Part shown: positions 9,634 through 19,439 of the stretch, piece after piece
How positions within the stretch are numbered: position 1 is the stretch's first letter
Layout: the number at the start of each line of letters is the position of its first letter
Assembly: GCA_026196615.1 (NCBI GenBank)
Contig: JAPHSW010000165.1
Coordinates: forward strand, 1 to 64,000
Direction: 5' to 3'
DNA from: Gammaproteobacteria bacterium
GTDB taxonomy: Bacteria > Pseudomonadota > Gammaproteobacteria > GRL18
Length of the DNA: 64,000 nucleotides
Program-made: the position numbers and the translations under genes
The notes under the pieces: generated by a model
Told to the model about the DNA's origin: nothing
The model's input: only the letters and a program-made list of their open reading frames with translations
Database searches by the model: none

Positions 9634-12600
9634 TTAATTTATTCTTAATTTTATTGTTTCCAATAACTCTTCAAATGAAATGACTGAATTAAATAAATCC
9701 ATTTCAATAGATTCTTTTTGTAAATGATTTAAACTATCACTTGCCAATAAAATAATTTCATAATTTTTTTGGTGTGTTTTAATTAAACCAATGAATGACA
9801 TGATATCAATATAATTTGTTTCACTATCAATAATAAACACATCATAGTTTTTATTCATTATTTTTTGTTCTGCTTCAGACACATTTGAAACAATATGTGT
9901 AATAATTTTTTCATTCTCAAGCCCACTCATAGCCTTGTCTAATATTGTGTCTTTTGATAAAAATAATAATTGAATATTGGACTGTTGTTTTTTATCAATA
10001 AATTCTTCAAGTCTATTAATTAAGAGCTCTTGTTTTATAGGTTTTGCTAGCCACTCAATATTAGAAAAATCACCATTAATTTCCAGTTTACCTTCTTGCA
10101 TTTTAGCTGAAATAACTATTATTGGTAATTTAGATGTATTTGGTTGATTACGAATTTTTTTGATAATATCTAATCCATTCATATCAGGTAAAACTAAGTC
10201 TAATGTGACTGCTGTATATGTCTCGTTATCTAATAGTTTGAGAGCTTCTTCTCCATTATAGGCAATATTTGTTTGATAACCTTCTTGTTGTAACATGGTA
10301 CTCAATATATGTGCAATATCTGGTTCATCTTCAATGATTAATATAGTCTGATGTTTACATTTTATATTATCAAACTGTAACTCTGAATTAGTATGATGTG
10401 ATGAATATATTGGTAATGAAAAATAAAATTTAGAACCCTCAGACTGTTCTGATTCAAAACCAATACTACCATTCATATTTTCAACAAGCTCTTTAGTAAT
10501 GGCCAGTCCCAAACCTGTACCGCCTTTTTGCCTGGTATCAGAAGAATCTGCCTGGGCAAATTTTTCAAATATTACTTGTTTAAATTCATCAGATATACCT
10601 GGTCCATTATCTTTAACCGATATGTTTAATAAGCTACTTTCTTTTTTTACACTGATTTGTACAATGTCATTTTCAGGAGAATACTTAATAGCATTGGATA
10701 ATAAATTAGACATGACCTGCATAAATCGTTGCTCATCAACATTTATCTGAAAGTCATTGTCGTTTTGATCGAGGAGCAATTGAACATTTTTTTCATTGCT
10801 ATAATTCTGATTAGCACTAATAGATTGCTTTATTAATGGCAAAGCATATTGCACTTTCATATCAAAATGCATTTTTCCAGCAGCCAATTTTTCAATATCC
10901 AACAGGTCATTGATCATTAGGGTTAGGCGCTGACTATTCTTATGAGCTATAGAAATCATGTCATTTACTTTATCTGGCAGCTTGCCTAATACTCCTCCTG
11001 CTATTAATCCTAATGAACCGCTGATTGATGTTAATGGTGTTCTTAATTCATGGCTTACAACAGAAACAAATTCATTTTTCATTTTTTCTATATGTTTTCG
11101 CTCAGATATATCGGTTACTTTTCCAATAAAAAAACGTTTACCTTGGCGTGTTATTTCACTGATAGTCAGATCCATTGGAAATAAGGTTCCATCTTTTCGC
11201 TGTGCTTCTACTTCTCTTCCTATACCAATTATGGCTGCTTTACCTGTTTCATGATATTTTTTTAGGTAACTATCATGGGCGCTATGATGTGGTTCAGGCA
11301 TAAAAATATTGACATTTTTTCCTATCACCTCTTGCTCTTTATATTTAAAAATAGATTCTGCGGCAGGATTAATAGATACAATTTTACCTTGCTCATTTAT
11401 AGTAATGATACCATCTAACATATTATCTAAAATGGCTTGCGTATGTTTAGCTTGTTCTGTTAATGCTTGTTCAGTTGCTTTTTGAAGACTGATATCTGTT
11501 TCGATCGCGATAAACCCATAAACATTTTTATCATTATCATATAAAGGGTTACAATTAATATTTACCCAATAAGGTTCACCTAATTTACTATAATTAATCA
11601 AATCTACTACAAAGGAATGGTTTTCGGTGATAGACCTGCTCATGTATTTTATGGTTGAGGGATTTGATTGTTCTCCCTGCAAAAAACTACCAGGCTTTTT
11701 ACCGTAACTTTCTCTCAGAGAATACCCCGTGATACGAGTAAAACCTTCATTTACCCATTCGATAAAACCTTTTTCATCTGTTATCACAACACCATTGGTC
11801 GTTTGTCTTGCAACTTCAGATAAACGTTTTACTTCCTTTGTTCGTTCTTCTACAATAATTTCAAGTTGTTTTTGATTATTTTTTAATTGATAAAAACTAT
11901 CTACTAATCTTGAACTCATCTCTTGTAATGAGCCACTTAAACCTGCATATTCTTCAATTGCACTTGTTGGAATTTTGGGGTAAATTCCTTGCTCAATTTG
12001 TTCGGTTAAGCCAATACTGATATCTTTCAAATAATTCAGCGGTGTCGATAACCAACGACTCAAAATATAGGCAAAGCTTATGCCTATTAATAACATAGCT
12101 GCCAGAAAATAGAATAAAATCAATCTTTCTTTTTCGACTCGCTGAATAACCTGTTGAGTAGGCTCTTCAATAAGCAAAGTTGCACTTTGATTTTTATTTG
12201 AAATAGTAGTCTTAATAAAATAACGGCCCTGTTTCCAACGTTTCATTATTGATGATTCGTTATTTGGCATCCATACTTTAAGATGAACATCTAATGTTTT
12301 TATTTTACCTGAAGATTTATCCAGGCTTTTTATATCTCCTATCTGTATAGCTAATGTTCCATCTGCATGGATAAGGGCTAATCCCATATCCTTCTGTAAC
12401 GGATAATCATTTAGATATTGATGAATATTTTCTATAGAAAATGTATCTTTTTGATAAAGTGTTTCAATCCTTCTTGCTTCTTCCATAAGATGTTTTTGAA
12501 TAAAAAATTCATCCTCATCTTGAAGTGTATAACTTTCATGGATTATGGGAGCAAAACCAGTTAACAACATTGTAAGCAAGATTATATGAAATAATAATTC

Positions 12601-13119
12601 TTGTAGTTTCAGTGTAGAAAGTTTTAAAAAATTTTTTATTTTAAAATTAAGTTTAAATATAATTATAATAATACCGGCTATAAGTGCATTAAAGATTCCA
12701 TTCAAAGCTTGTTTAAATGCAATTAGGAGTGCACTATCATAATTCATTCCCAAAAAAAATTGATAACTTATCATTACTAAAGGCATACCAATGCATAACC
12801 AATATATTAATCCAGACAGGGTAAGATTTTTGAGGCCTCGGTAATAAATAAATGCGATAACAAATGCTTCCAGAAAAAAAATAACCAAAGCATAAGGGTG
12901 TCCCCATAAGACAAATGTATAAATGCCACCAAAGAAAGCAACAATTAAGGCTGGGATAGTTCCAAATAATACAATTGCAAGCATGACAGCAACAGAACCA
13001 AAAATAAAATCCACCCCAAAAAATAAGGGTAATTTCATCCAATTTCCTAATAATGAACACAAAGATAGTAGGGTTATTGAACCAATTGTAAATGCTTTAT
13101 TTCTAGCCATTGTTATCAT
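9634..13119 (-). CDS. Hybrid sensor histidine kinase: MASE-like TM domain, PAS, FixL-like PAS, HisKA/HATPase, REC, second degenerate REC
   Basis: VSVVSHELRTPLTSISG H-box, DNGPGISDEF / GGTGLGLAI, REC LDLVLPDMNG. Confidence 0.93.
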   Translation of the reverse strand: MITMARNKAFTIGSITLLSLCSLLGNWMKLPLFFGVDFIFGSVAVMLAIVLFGTIPALIVAFFGGIYTFVLWGHPYALVIFFLEAFVIAFIYYRGLKNLTLSGLIYWLCIGMPLVMISYQFFLGMNYDSALLIAFKQALNGIFNALIAGIIIIIFKLNFKIKNFLKLSTLKLQELLFHIILLTMLLTGFAPIIHESYTLQDEDEFFIQKHLMEEARRIETLYQKDTFSIENIHQYLNDYPLQKDMGLALIHADGTLAIQIGDIKSLDKSSGKIKTLDVHLKVWMPNNESSIMKRWKQGRYFIKTTISNKNQSATLLIEEPTQQVIQRVEKERLILFYFLAAMLLIGISFAYILSRWLSTPLNYLKDISIGLTEQIEQGIYPKIPTSAIEEYAGLSGSLQEMSSRLVDSFYQLKNNQKQLEIIVEERTKEVKRLSEVARQTTNGVVITDEKGFIEWVNEGFTRITGYSLRESYGKKPGSFLQGEQSNPSTIKYMSRSITENHSFVVDLINYSKLGEPYWVNINCNPLYDNDKNVYGFIAIETDISLQKATEQALTEQAKHTQAILDNMLDGIITINEQGKIVSINPAAESIFKYKEQEVIGKNVNIFMPEPHHSAHDSYLKKYHETGKAAIIGIGREVEAQRKDGTLFPMDLTISEITRQGKRFFIGKVTDISERKHIEKMKNEFVSVVSHELRTPLTSISGSLGLIAGGVLGKLPDKVNDMISIAHKNSQRLTLMINDLLDIEKLAAGKMHFDMKVQYALPLIKQSISANQNYSNEKNVQLLLDQNDNDFQINVDEQRFMQVMSNLLSNAIKYSPENDIVQISVKKESSLLNISVKDNGPGISDEFKQVIFEKFAQADSSDTRQKGGTGLGLAITKELVENMNGSIGFESEQSEGSKFYFSLPIYSSHHTNSELQFDNIKCKHQTILIIEDEPDIAHILSTMLQQEGYQTNIAYNGEEALKLLDNETYTAVTLDLVLPDMNGLDIIKKIRNQPNTSKLPIIVISAKMQEGKLEINGDFSNIEWLAKPIKQELLINRLEEFIDKKQQSNIQLLFLSKDTILDKAMSGLENEKIITHIVSNVSEAEQKIMNKNYDVFIIDSETNYIDIMSFIGLIKTHQKNYEIILLASDSLNHLQKESIEMDLFNSVISFEELLETIKLRIN

Positions 13120-13492
13120 TAGAAAGAATTCCTTTATTTTGTTATATAAAATAAAAGTTGTGATAAGTGTAATATGATTAACTATAATAACAGTATGCTA
13201 TAGACTAAAAAAAATAAAGATAAATTGGGAATTATTACATTTTGAAGCCATCAAATAGATGGCGGCAAGAGAAACAAAAAATTGCTTAGTATCATCTGTA
13301 TTGAATTTGTTTTTTTTTACCAAAATAGGTGTCAATGAGTGCTTTTGTAGTATTTAAAAATTTACAAAGTAGAAAGACAGAAATTTATTGTGGCAATTGA
13401 AAATCAAAGAGATGATATAATCAATTCTATTCAGAGTATTTATAGCTCTCTGTTATCTTAAGTAGGCTATTCTGGTCAAGTTCTAGTCGCTT

Positions 13493-14323
13493 TTAAAGAG
13501 CACGCATTAAACGAAAACCCCAGTTATTGTAGCTGCCACTGGCAAAGGAAATGTTCCTGGCGCTACTGGTAAGCCAGTTCTCTTTGTTATACCAGCTGCC
13601 ACCACAGAGGACGTACTTGCTACCATTTTTCGAGCTTGTCCATTCCCAAACATTGCCATGCATATCGTAAAGCCCCCATGGATTGGCAGGATACTTTCCT
13701 GGTGTTGGCATGGTTTGGGTTGTATCAACGACCATCATTCGAGAGTCAGATTGATCTCCATACCAAAAGTTGGTTATTGTACCAGCACGGCAAGCATACT
13801 CCCATTGTTCTGCTGTAGGTAGAGAACATTGCCAGCCTGTTTGTTGGTTTAACCACTCAATATAAGCTTGTACCTGATAATAATCCACATGAATGACAGG
13901 TCGACTTTCTCTTCCCCAACCTTCATCATAAGGTAGTTTTATTTCATTTTTGAGACAATAGATATCAAACATTTCAAAAGTGACCGGTGTGCTTAGCATT
14001 TCAAATGCCGCTATTTTATCACCATCAAGTTGACCAGAGGGAATAGAGGCCCAATGTGTCTCATTGAGTTTTACTTGTTTCAGTAATGTGTCTTGTTGGG
14101 TTTTAAAATCAGTTAAACATACTTTTTCTTCTACGGGGATATTTTGATCGTTGCACCGTTGAGCCAAATCTTTATTTTCAATATTTAATTGTAATACTTG
14201 TAATTTAAGCCTGCTAATAGTTTCAAGGACGCAACTATTACAGAGTTTTAGATCCTGGTTATAGTTTTCCAGACTTGTCACTTTTTCAGAACAATCTTTA
14301 CAAAGATAAGTTTTTGAAAACAT
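13493..14323 (-). CDS. Zinc-ribbon/coiled-coil N-terminus fused to a formylglycine-generating-enzyme-sulfatase (SUMF1) domain
   Basis: CKDC…CNSC N-terminus; C-terminal WEYACRAGT, NPWGLYDMHGNVWEW, GGSWYNKENWLTSSARN…NNWGFRLMRAL. Confidence 0.85.
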   Translation of the reverse strand: MFSKTYLCKDCSEKVTSLENYNQDLKLCNSCVLETISRLKLQVLQLNIENKDLAQRCNDQNIPVEEKVCLTDFKTQQDTLLKQVKLNETHWASIPSGQLDGDKIAAFEMLSTPVTFEMFDIYCLKNEIKLPYDEGWGRESRPVIHVDYYQVQAYIEWLNQQTGWQCSLPTAEQWEYACRAGTITNFWYGDQSDSRMMVVDTTQTMPTPGKYPANPWGLYDMHGNVWEWTSSKNGSKYVLCGGSWYNKENWLTSSARNISFASGSYNNWGFRLMRAL

Positions 14324-14382
14324 AAATTCTATTTAAATCCTCTGTGCTAGCAAGAAATCGTATATCTATAAAAAAGCTTTAT

Positions 14383-15069
14383 TTATGATAAAACAGATTT
14401 TAGTGGAGGTGAATTTTTTAGTTTCTTATACTCAATTTCAGCTAAAAATAATTCAGCTGTTGCCAGGGCATCGCTTAAGGCATTATGAGCCTTATATCTC
14501 GGTAACTTATGACTCTCTCTCAGATTAAAGAGACGTAAGTCATTCGGTGAGTACAATGAGGTTCGTTGATCTAATCGTTTTCGAGCAATCATTAAAGTAT
14601 CTATGATTGGAAAGATAGGAGCCATTCCATAAAGCTTTTTACAGGTATATTGTAAAAAGTTTTTTTCAATGGGAGAAAAATGAACTAAAACTGCTTTTCC
14701 TGCCATGGCATATAATAATTGTTCAATGACATCTTCAACTTTTTCCCCCTGAGACTTGGTGTCATCTGTAATTTGATGAATAATCACACCTTCCTCTTTT
14801 AATTCGCCTTCAGTGCAAATGACCTGATGGTAAGCGGATGAAAGCATTATCTCAAATGACTCAATGGATATGTGGCCGACACTGAGTATTTGATCGGTTT
14901 TGGCACTCAGCCCTGTTGTTTCAAAATCCATTGCCAAAATGGGGGCCTTGTTCAAGGGGATTTTGGGATCTGGAAAAGGCACAGATAAAAAATCTTTCAA
15001 AGGCCCAGGAGGGGCTTTAGCCAGTAGGCGTTTTCTTTTAGCTTCATATCCAAACCAATAATTAAGCAT
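14383..15069 (-). CDS. 3'-5' exonuclease, DNA polymerase III epsilon-like (DnaQ family)
   Basis: AMDFETTGLSAKTDQILSVG (ExoI), HNALSDALATAEL (ExoIII). Confidence 0.9.
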   Translation of the reverse strand: MLNYWFGYEAKRKRLLAKAPPGPLKDFLSVPFPDPKIPLNKAPILAMDFETTGLSAKTDQILSVGHISIESFEIMLSSAYHQVICTEGELKEEGVIIHQITDDTKSQGEKVEDVIEQLLYAMAGKAVLVHFSPIEKNFLQYTCKKLYGMAPIFPIIDTLMIARKRLDQRTSLYSPNDLRLFNLRESHKLPRYKAHNALSDALATAELFLAEIEYKKLKNSPPLKSVLS

Positions 15070-15072
15070 TTT

Positions 15073-16926
15073 TTAACCTATTTTATAACGCATTTCCAGG
15101 TAACTTTGTAACGTTTGGATAACCTTAAAGGTATCTTTCAAGTGGCTTCTTTCAAGTTTTGATATTTCAACTGGTGCCATATAATTATCAACTTCAACAC
15201 CAATATTGATTTGATCAGCCTGATGTTTCATTCTCAAATCGCTAATAAATTCAAGAGAATCTATGAGATCATCAGCACCTTCGTTACTTAAAGCACGAGT
15301 GCCTCTTACACGCTTTAAACGTTCAATGGTATTGATTTCACTGATGCCTTCTGAAAGAGCATAAATGCGAGCTAAATCTACAATAGGAGCTAGTCCATTG
15401 TGTTTTAAGTCCAGAGTATCATTATGTTTACCATCATGGATGAGTACAAAATCACGGAAGAAACCAAGAGGTGGTTTTAACTTGGTGGCGTTGTAAGTCA
15501 AATGGGCCAGAAATAAATCATTTTTAGGTGATAGTTTTAACATTTTCTTTCTGACGCCAGTTAGTAATTGTTCTTCACCATAGAGACTTCGTAAATCAAA
15601 GAAAATACTGGAATACATTAAGGCTTTTGGAGAAGGTGTTTTAATCCAGTTGGAAAAATATTCTGTCCACTTACGGACAGGCTGACGCCATTTAGGGTTG
15701 GTTGCCATGACATTACCTGGGCAATAAACATAGCCGCACTGATTTAAACCGTCACAGACGAATTTTGCCAGAGCAGCAAACCATTGGTCATCTTCTGGTT
15801 TCATTTGATCAGAAATAATTAATGCATTATCTTGGTCAGAGTGACTGCTTTGTTCTCGACGTGCATGAGAACCTGCTGCAACCCATGTATAGGGGACGGG
15901 GGCAGGGCCCAGTTTTTCTTCAGCCAGTTCAAGTAAACGTCGGGTTGCTGCGGTGCTAATTGCCGTAATTATTTTACCAATATGTTCAGCTGTGGCTCCC
16001 ATTTGAACAGATTGAAGTTGCAACTGAGGAACAACCTGGCAATGTTCTTGAATCTCCTTGATGGATTCTGCTTTGCGAATGGCATTGGTGACATAAACTG
16101 AATTGCGACCTTCACGACGAAGAAAGTCTGTAACGCTGATAATTCCGCTGAGCTTCTGCTCATCAATAATTGGCAAATGCCTGATTTGATTGCGGGTCAT
16201 TGTCATCATGACTTCAAATGCATTGCTGGTCGCTGGAGCAGATACAATATTGCTTGTCATAATTTGTTCAACTGATGCTGAGGTTGACATATCTTTAGCG
16301 ATACAACGACGGGTAATGTCTTTATCTGTTAAAATGCCGACCACATTTTTTTTATCTAAAATAATCAGTGCTGAGACATTATTTTCTGACATGATGATGG
16401 CAGCTTCACGAATATTAATTGATTGTTCAGCTGTAATAACAGGATAGTGCATAATATCTGAAATGGGTGTTTTCATTAAAGAAGGAGTGAGAGTATTCGT
16501 ATCCTCCATATTGTACACTTTCTGCTTGAGACGTTGGTTTGATGCTTTTTGCAGAAAAGATAATTGTTCTGGAAATTCTCGTAATATATTACATATTGCC
16601 TGACATTCTATCGTGTATACCAGTGTGTCTTCTTCAACTTTTATTGTGAACTTGACATCTTTTTCCAAATGACAATAAGCAGTACAGATATCTCCCTCAC
16701 CTAATTTACCTAATAATTTATTGTCCTCAGAAAATAAGGAAACGGCACCTTTGCGTATTAAATATAATCTGTCGGAGGTGGTAGTATCATCGATAAAAGC
16801 AGTATCTCGACGAATATATCGAATGGTCGTACTTTTTATCAATCGTTCAATAATGCTTTGAGGCAAAGTATCAAAAGGGTGGATGTTGATTAAAAAATCA
16901 GAAATTTCCTGTAGTTCTATTTCCAT
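15073..16926 (-). CDS. cNMP-binding / CBS-pair / DUF294 nucleotidyltransferase-like protein
   Basis: cNMP-like N-terminus, two CBS repeats, GSHARREQSSHSDQDNAL nucleotidyltransferase motif. Confidence 0.9.
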   Translation of the reverse strand: MEIELQEISDFLINIHPFDTLPQSIIERLIKSTTIRYIRRDTAFIDDTTTSDRLYLIRKGAVSLFSEDNKLLGKLGEGDICTAYCHLEKDVKFTIKVEEDTLVYTIECQAICNILREFPEQLSFLQKASNQRLKQKVYNMEDTNTLTPSLMKTPISDIMHYPVITAEQSINIREAAIIMSENNVSALIILDKKNVVGILTDKDITRRCIAKDMSTSASVEQIMTSNIVSAPATSNAFEVMMTMTRNQIRHLPIIDEQKLSGIISVTDFLRREGRNSVYVTNAIRKAESIKEIQEHCQVVPQLQLQSVQMGATAEHIGKIITAISTAATRRLLELAEEKLGPAPVPYTWVAAGSHARREQSSHSDQDNALIISDQMKPEDDQWFAALAKFVCDGLNQCGYVYCPGNVMATNPKWRQPVRKWTEYFSNWIKTPSPKALMYSSIFFDLRSLYGEEQLLTGVRKKMLKLSPKNDLFLAHLTYNATKLKPPLGFFRDFVLIHDGKHNDTLDLKHNGLAPIVDLARIYALSEGISEINTIERLKRVRGTRALSNEGADDLIDSLEFISDLRMKHQADQINIGVEVDNYMAPVEISKLERSHLKDTFKVIQTLQSYLEMRYKIG

Positions 16927-16929
16927 GAG

Positions 16930-17364
16930 TTAGTGCTCTCTGCTATAAAACTCACTGAAATAATAAGCTTTGTTCACTAGACCGATCAAGCGTATTTTTA
17001 ATTCAGGTGATTGTCTTAAAAGGGATGATGCTGATGTTTCTGAGTGCCAAAATTGTTTGTTTTTATCCGCTTCCATTTGATAACGAGTCTCTTTATTGTC
17101 TTTGTCTACAAAAGATAAACTAATTTCTTCAAGTGGATGATTTGTTTCAATCTGAGTAAGATTGTTTTTGTCGGATAAGGTAAGTGTAAGTTGTTTATTT
17201 TTGAGTATACAAGAACTTCTTAAAAGATTGCATTGACCCTCAAGAGAGAGTTCAAATAAATTTCTGTTGTTCGCTTTTTCCTGCGCATAATAATCTGCTG
17301 CAATATAACCACCGACAACTAAGAATGGTGCAATGAAAATAGCGACTTTAGTATGTCTGTTCAT
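16930..17364 (-). CDS. Hypothetical protein with N-terminal TM segment
   Basis: ORF directly upstream of and co-oriented with the DUF294 gene; no family recognised. Confidence 0.65.
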   Translation of the reverse strand: MNRHTKVAIFIAPFLVVGGYIAADYYAQEKANNRNLFELSLEGQCNLLRSSCILKNKQLTLTLSDKNNLTQIETNHPLEEISLSFVDKDNKETRYQMEADKNKQFWHSETSASSLLRQSPELKIRLIGLVNKAYYFSEFYSREH

Positions 17365-17379
17365 ATTTCTCCTTTAGCT

Positions 17380-17414
17380 AAAAATGACTCAGTTAAATCA
17401 ACTGAGTCATTTTT
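17380..17414 (-). terminator. Perfect 15-bp inverted repeat with 5-nt loop, terminator-like
   Basis: AAAAATGACTCAGTT-AAATC-AACTGAGTCATTTTT; T-rich 3' end on both strands; immediately 3' of the symporter gene. Confidence 0.8.
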
Positions 17415-17432
17415 CAAATCGCTAAAAAATGA

Positions 17433-19175
17433 TTAGTGACCTGTTGCAGCCTCTGGTGAACCAGAAGGGATACGAATATCTTCGATCATTTTCTGGATCT
17501 TTTCTGGAGGACGTTCATTAATTATTCTGGAGACAGCAAAGGCAACTCCAAAGTTAATGATAGCACCTACCGCACCAAATGCTTTAGGATCAATACCAAA
17601 GAACCAGTTACGTGCCATATCACCAAGGAAAGCAGTGCCTTTAATAAACATAATTCCTTCGTGTTGGAAAATGTATAATAAAGTAAAGCCAATACCTGCT
17701 AACATACCAGCTACAGCTGCTTTACTACCAATAGACTTAGCAAAAATACCCATCATTAATGCGGGGAATATCGATGACGCCGCCAGTCCAAAGGCGAGGG
17801 CCACCGTCCCTGCGGCAAATCCAGGCGGATTTAAACCGAGATATCCAGCGATTAAAATTGATACGGTCATGGCGACCCGGCTTGCCCTTAACTCCGTCCT
17901 TTCAGTTATATCTGGCCTGAATACCCCTTTTAGTAAGTCATGAGAGATAGAGGATGCAATGGCTAATAATAATCCTGCTGCGGTTGATAATGCTGCAGCG
18001 AGTCCACCAGCGGCCACTAAGGCGATCACCCAGTTAGGTAAATTAGCAATTTCAGGGTTAGCCAGTACCATGATGTCACGGTCTACTTTGACCATTTCAT
18101 TTTTTTCTTTATCTGCTACATAAGTAATTTTACCATCATCATTTTTATCTTCAAATTTTAATAAACCAGTGGTTTCCCAGTTTTTAAACCATTGAGGACG
18201 TTGCTCATATTCCAGTGATTCGCTAGCAGAAGGTTGAATTGTATTCATCAGGTTTAAACGAGCCATTGCGCCAACAGCAGGTGCAACAGTGTAAAGAGCG
18301 GCAATGAAAATCAAAGCCCAACCAGCTGAAGTACGTGCGCCTTTAACTGAAGGGACAGTAAAGAAACGCATAATTACGTGAGGTAGACCCGCAGTACCAA
18401 TCATCAAAGACAGGGTATACATAAACATGTTTAAAGTGCTGCCTAACTTGGCTGTGGTGTATTCTTTAAAGCCAAGGTCGGTGACCACTAAATCCAGCTT
18501 ATCTAACAAATACATTCCGCTACCATCTGCTAAAGTGCTACCCAGTCCAAGTTGTGGAATAGGATTGCCAGTTAGATGTAGTGAGATAAAAACTGCAGGA
18601 ACAGTGTAAGCAAAAATCAAGACACAGTATTGAGCAATCTGTGTATAGGTAATACCTTTCATTCCACCGAGTACTGCATAAACCCAAACGACAAACATGC
18701 CAATGCCAAGACCTAAGCCATAGTCAACTTCTAAAAATCTAGAGAATGCAACGCCGACTCCTTTCATTTGACCAATAACATACGTTAGAGAAGCAATGAT
18801 TAAACATACTACAGCAACAACGCGAGCAATATTTGAGTAGTAACGATCACCGATAAATTCCGGCACCGTAAACTTACCGTATTTTCTTAGATAGGGAGCA
18901 AGTAACATGGCAAGTAGAACGTAACCACCTGTCCACCCCATAAGGAAGACAGAGCCACCATAACCTAGAAAGGCAATTAAACCGGCCATGGAAATAAATG
19001 ATGCAGCACTCATCCAGTCTGCACCAATTGCCATACCGTTTAGAATAGGGTGTACACCACCACCAGCAACATAAAACTCACTGGTTGAGCCTGCTCTTGC
19101 CCACCAGGCAATCGCAAAGTAAAGGCCAAAGGTTCCGAAGACGGCAATATAGGTATATAGCTTTAACTCATCCAT
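17433..19175 (-). CDS. Sodium:solute symporter (SSS family, acetate-permease-like)
   Basis: Multi-TM; GADWMSAASFISMAGLIAFLGYGG, GGLAAALSTAAGLLLAIASSISHDL. Confidence 0.9.
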   Translation of the reverse strand: MDELKLYTYIAVFGTFGLYFAIAWWARAGSTSEFYVAGGGVHPILNGMAIGADWMSAASFISMAGLIAFLGYGGSVFLMGWTGGYVLLAMLLAPYLRKYGKFTVPEFIGDRYYSNIARVVAVVCLIIASLTYVIGQMKGVGVAFSRFLEVDYGLGLGIGMFVVWVYAVLGGMKGITYTQIAQYCVLIFAYTVPAVFISLHLTGNPIPQLGLGSTLADGSGMYLLDKLDLVVTDLGFKEYTTAKLGSTLNMFMYTLSLMIGTAGLPHVIMRFFTVPSVKGARTSAGWALIFIAALYTVAPAVGAMARLNLMNTIQPSASESLEYEQRPQWFKNWETTGLLKFEDKNDDGKITYVADKEKNEMVKVDRDIMVLANPEIANLPNWVIALVAAGGLAAALSTAAGLLLAIASSISHDLLKGVFRPDITERTELRASRVAMTVSILIAGYLGLNPPGFAAGTVALAFGLAASSIFPALMMGIFAKSIGSKAAVAGMLAGIGFTLLYIFQHEGIMFIKGTAFLGDMARNWFFGIDPKAFGAVGAIINFGVAFAVSRIINERPPEKIQKMIEDIRIPSGSPEAATGH

Positions 19176-19178
19176 TGT

Positions 19179-19439
19179 CTATTTCTCCTCGTCTTCTTGA
19201 ACACCATGTTCTTTGTCCAATTTATTCATGCGATATGAATAAAAGAAAACAAGAACAACGAAGGTATAAATTGAGCCCTGTTGTGCAAACCAGAAACCTA
19301 ATTTATATCCACCTAAATGAAAATTGTTTAGCGGTTCGACTAAAATGATGCCAAAAAGAAATGAAACGACAAACCAGATACTGAGGCAAAGAGCCATCAA
19401 GCGCAGATTTGCCTTCCAGTACGATTGGTGTTTATCCAT
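19179..19439 (-). CDS. DUF4212 small membrane protein, symporter partner
   Basis: 86 aa with two TM segments, just upstream of the symporter; FGIILVEPLN, FWFAQQGSIYTFV. Confidence 0.88.
   Translation of the reverse strand: MDKHQSYWKANLRLMALCLSIWFVVSFLFGIILVEPLNNFHLGGYKLGFWFAQQGSIYTFVVLVFFYSYRMNKLDKEHGVQEDEEK

Noticed and set aside
12737-13060. 107-aa ORF overlapping the hybrid kinase N-terminus in another frame
   Set aside because: Aromatic/Cys-rich translation is an out-of-frame reading of the TM region.
13120-13492. Reverse transcriptase/template repeat accompanying the DGR-like FGE protein
   Set aside because: Inspected flanking DNA; no RT ORF and no adenine-rich copy of the C-terminal region found in this window.
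13507-13728. 73-aa alternative-frame ORF within the FGE-domain gene
   Set aside because: Fully nested in the supported CDS; no initiation signal.
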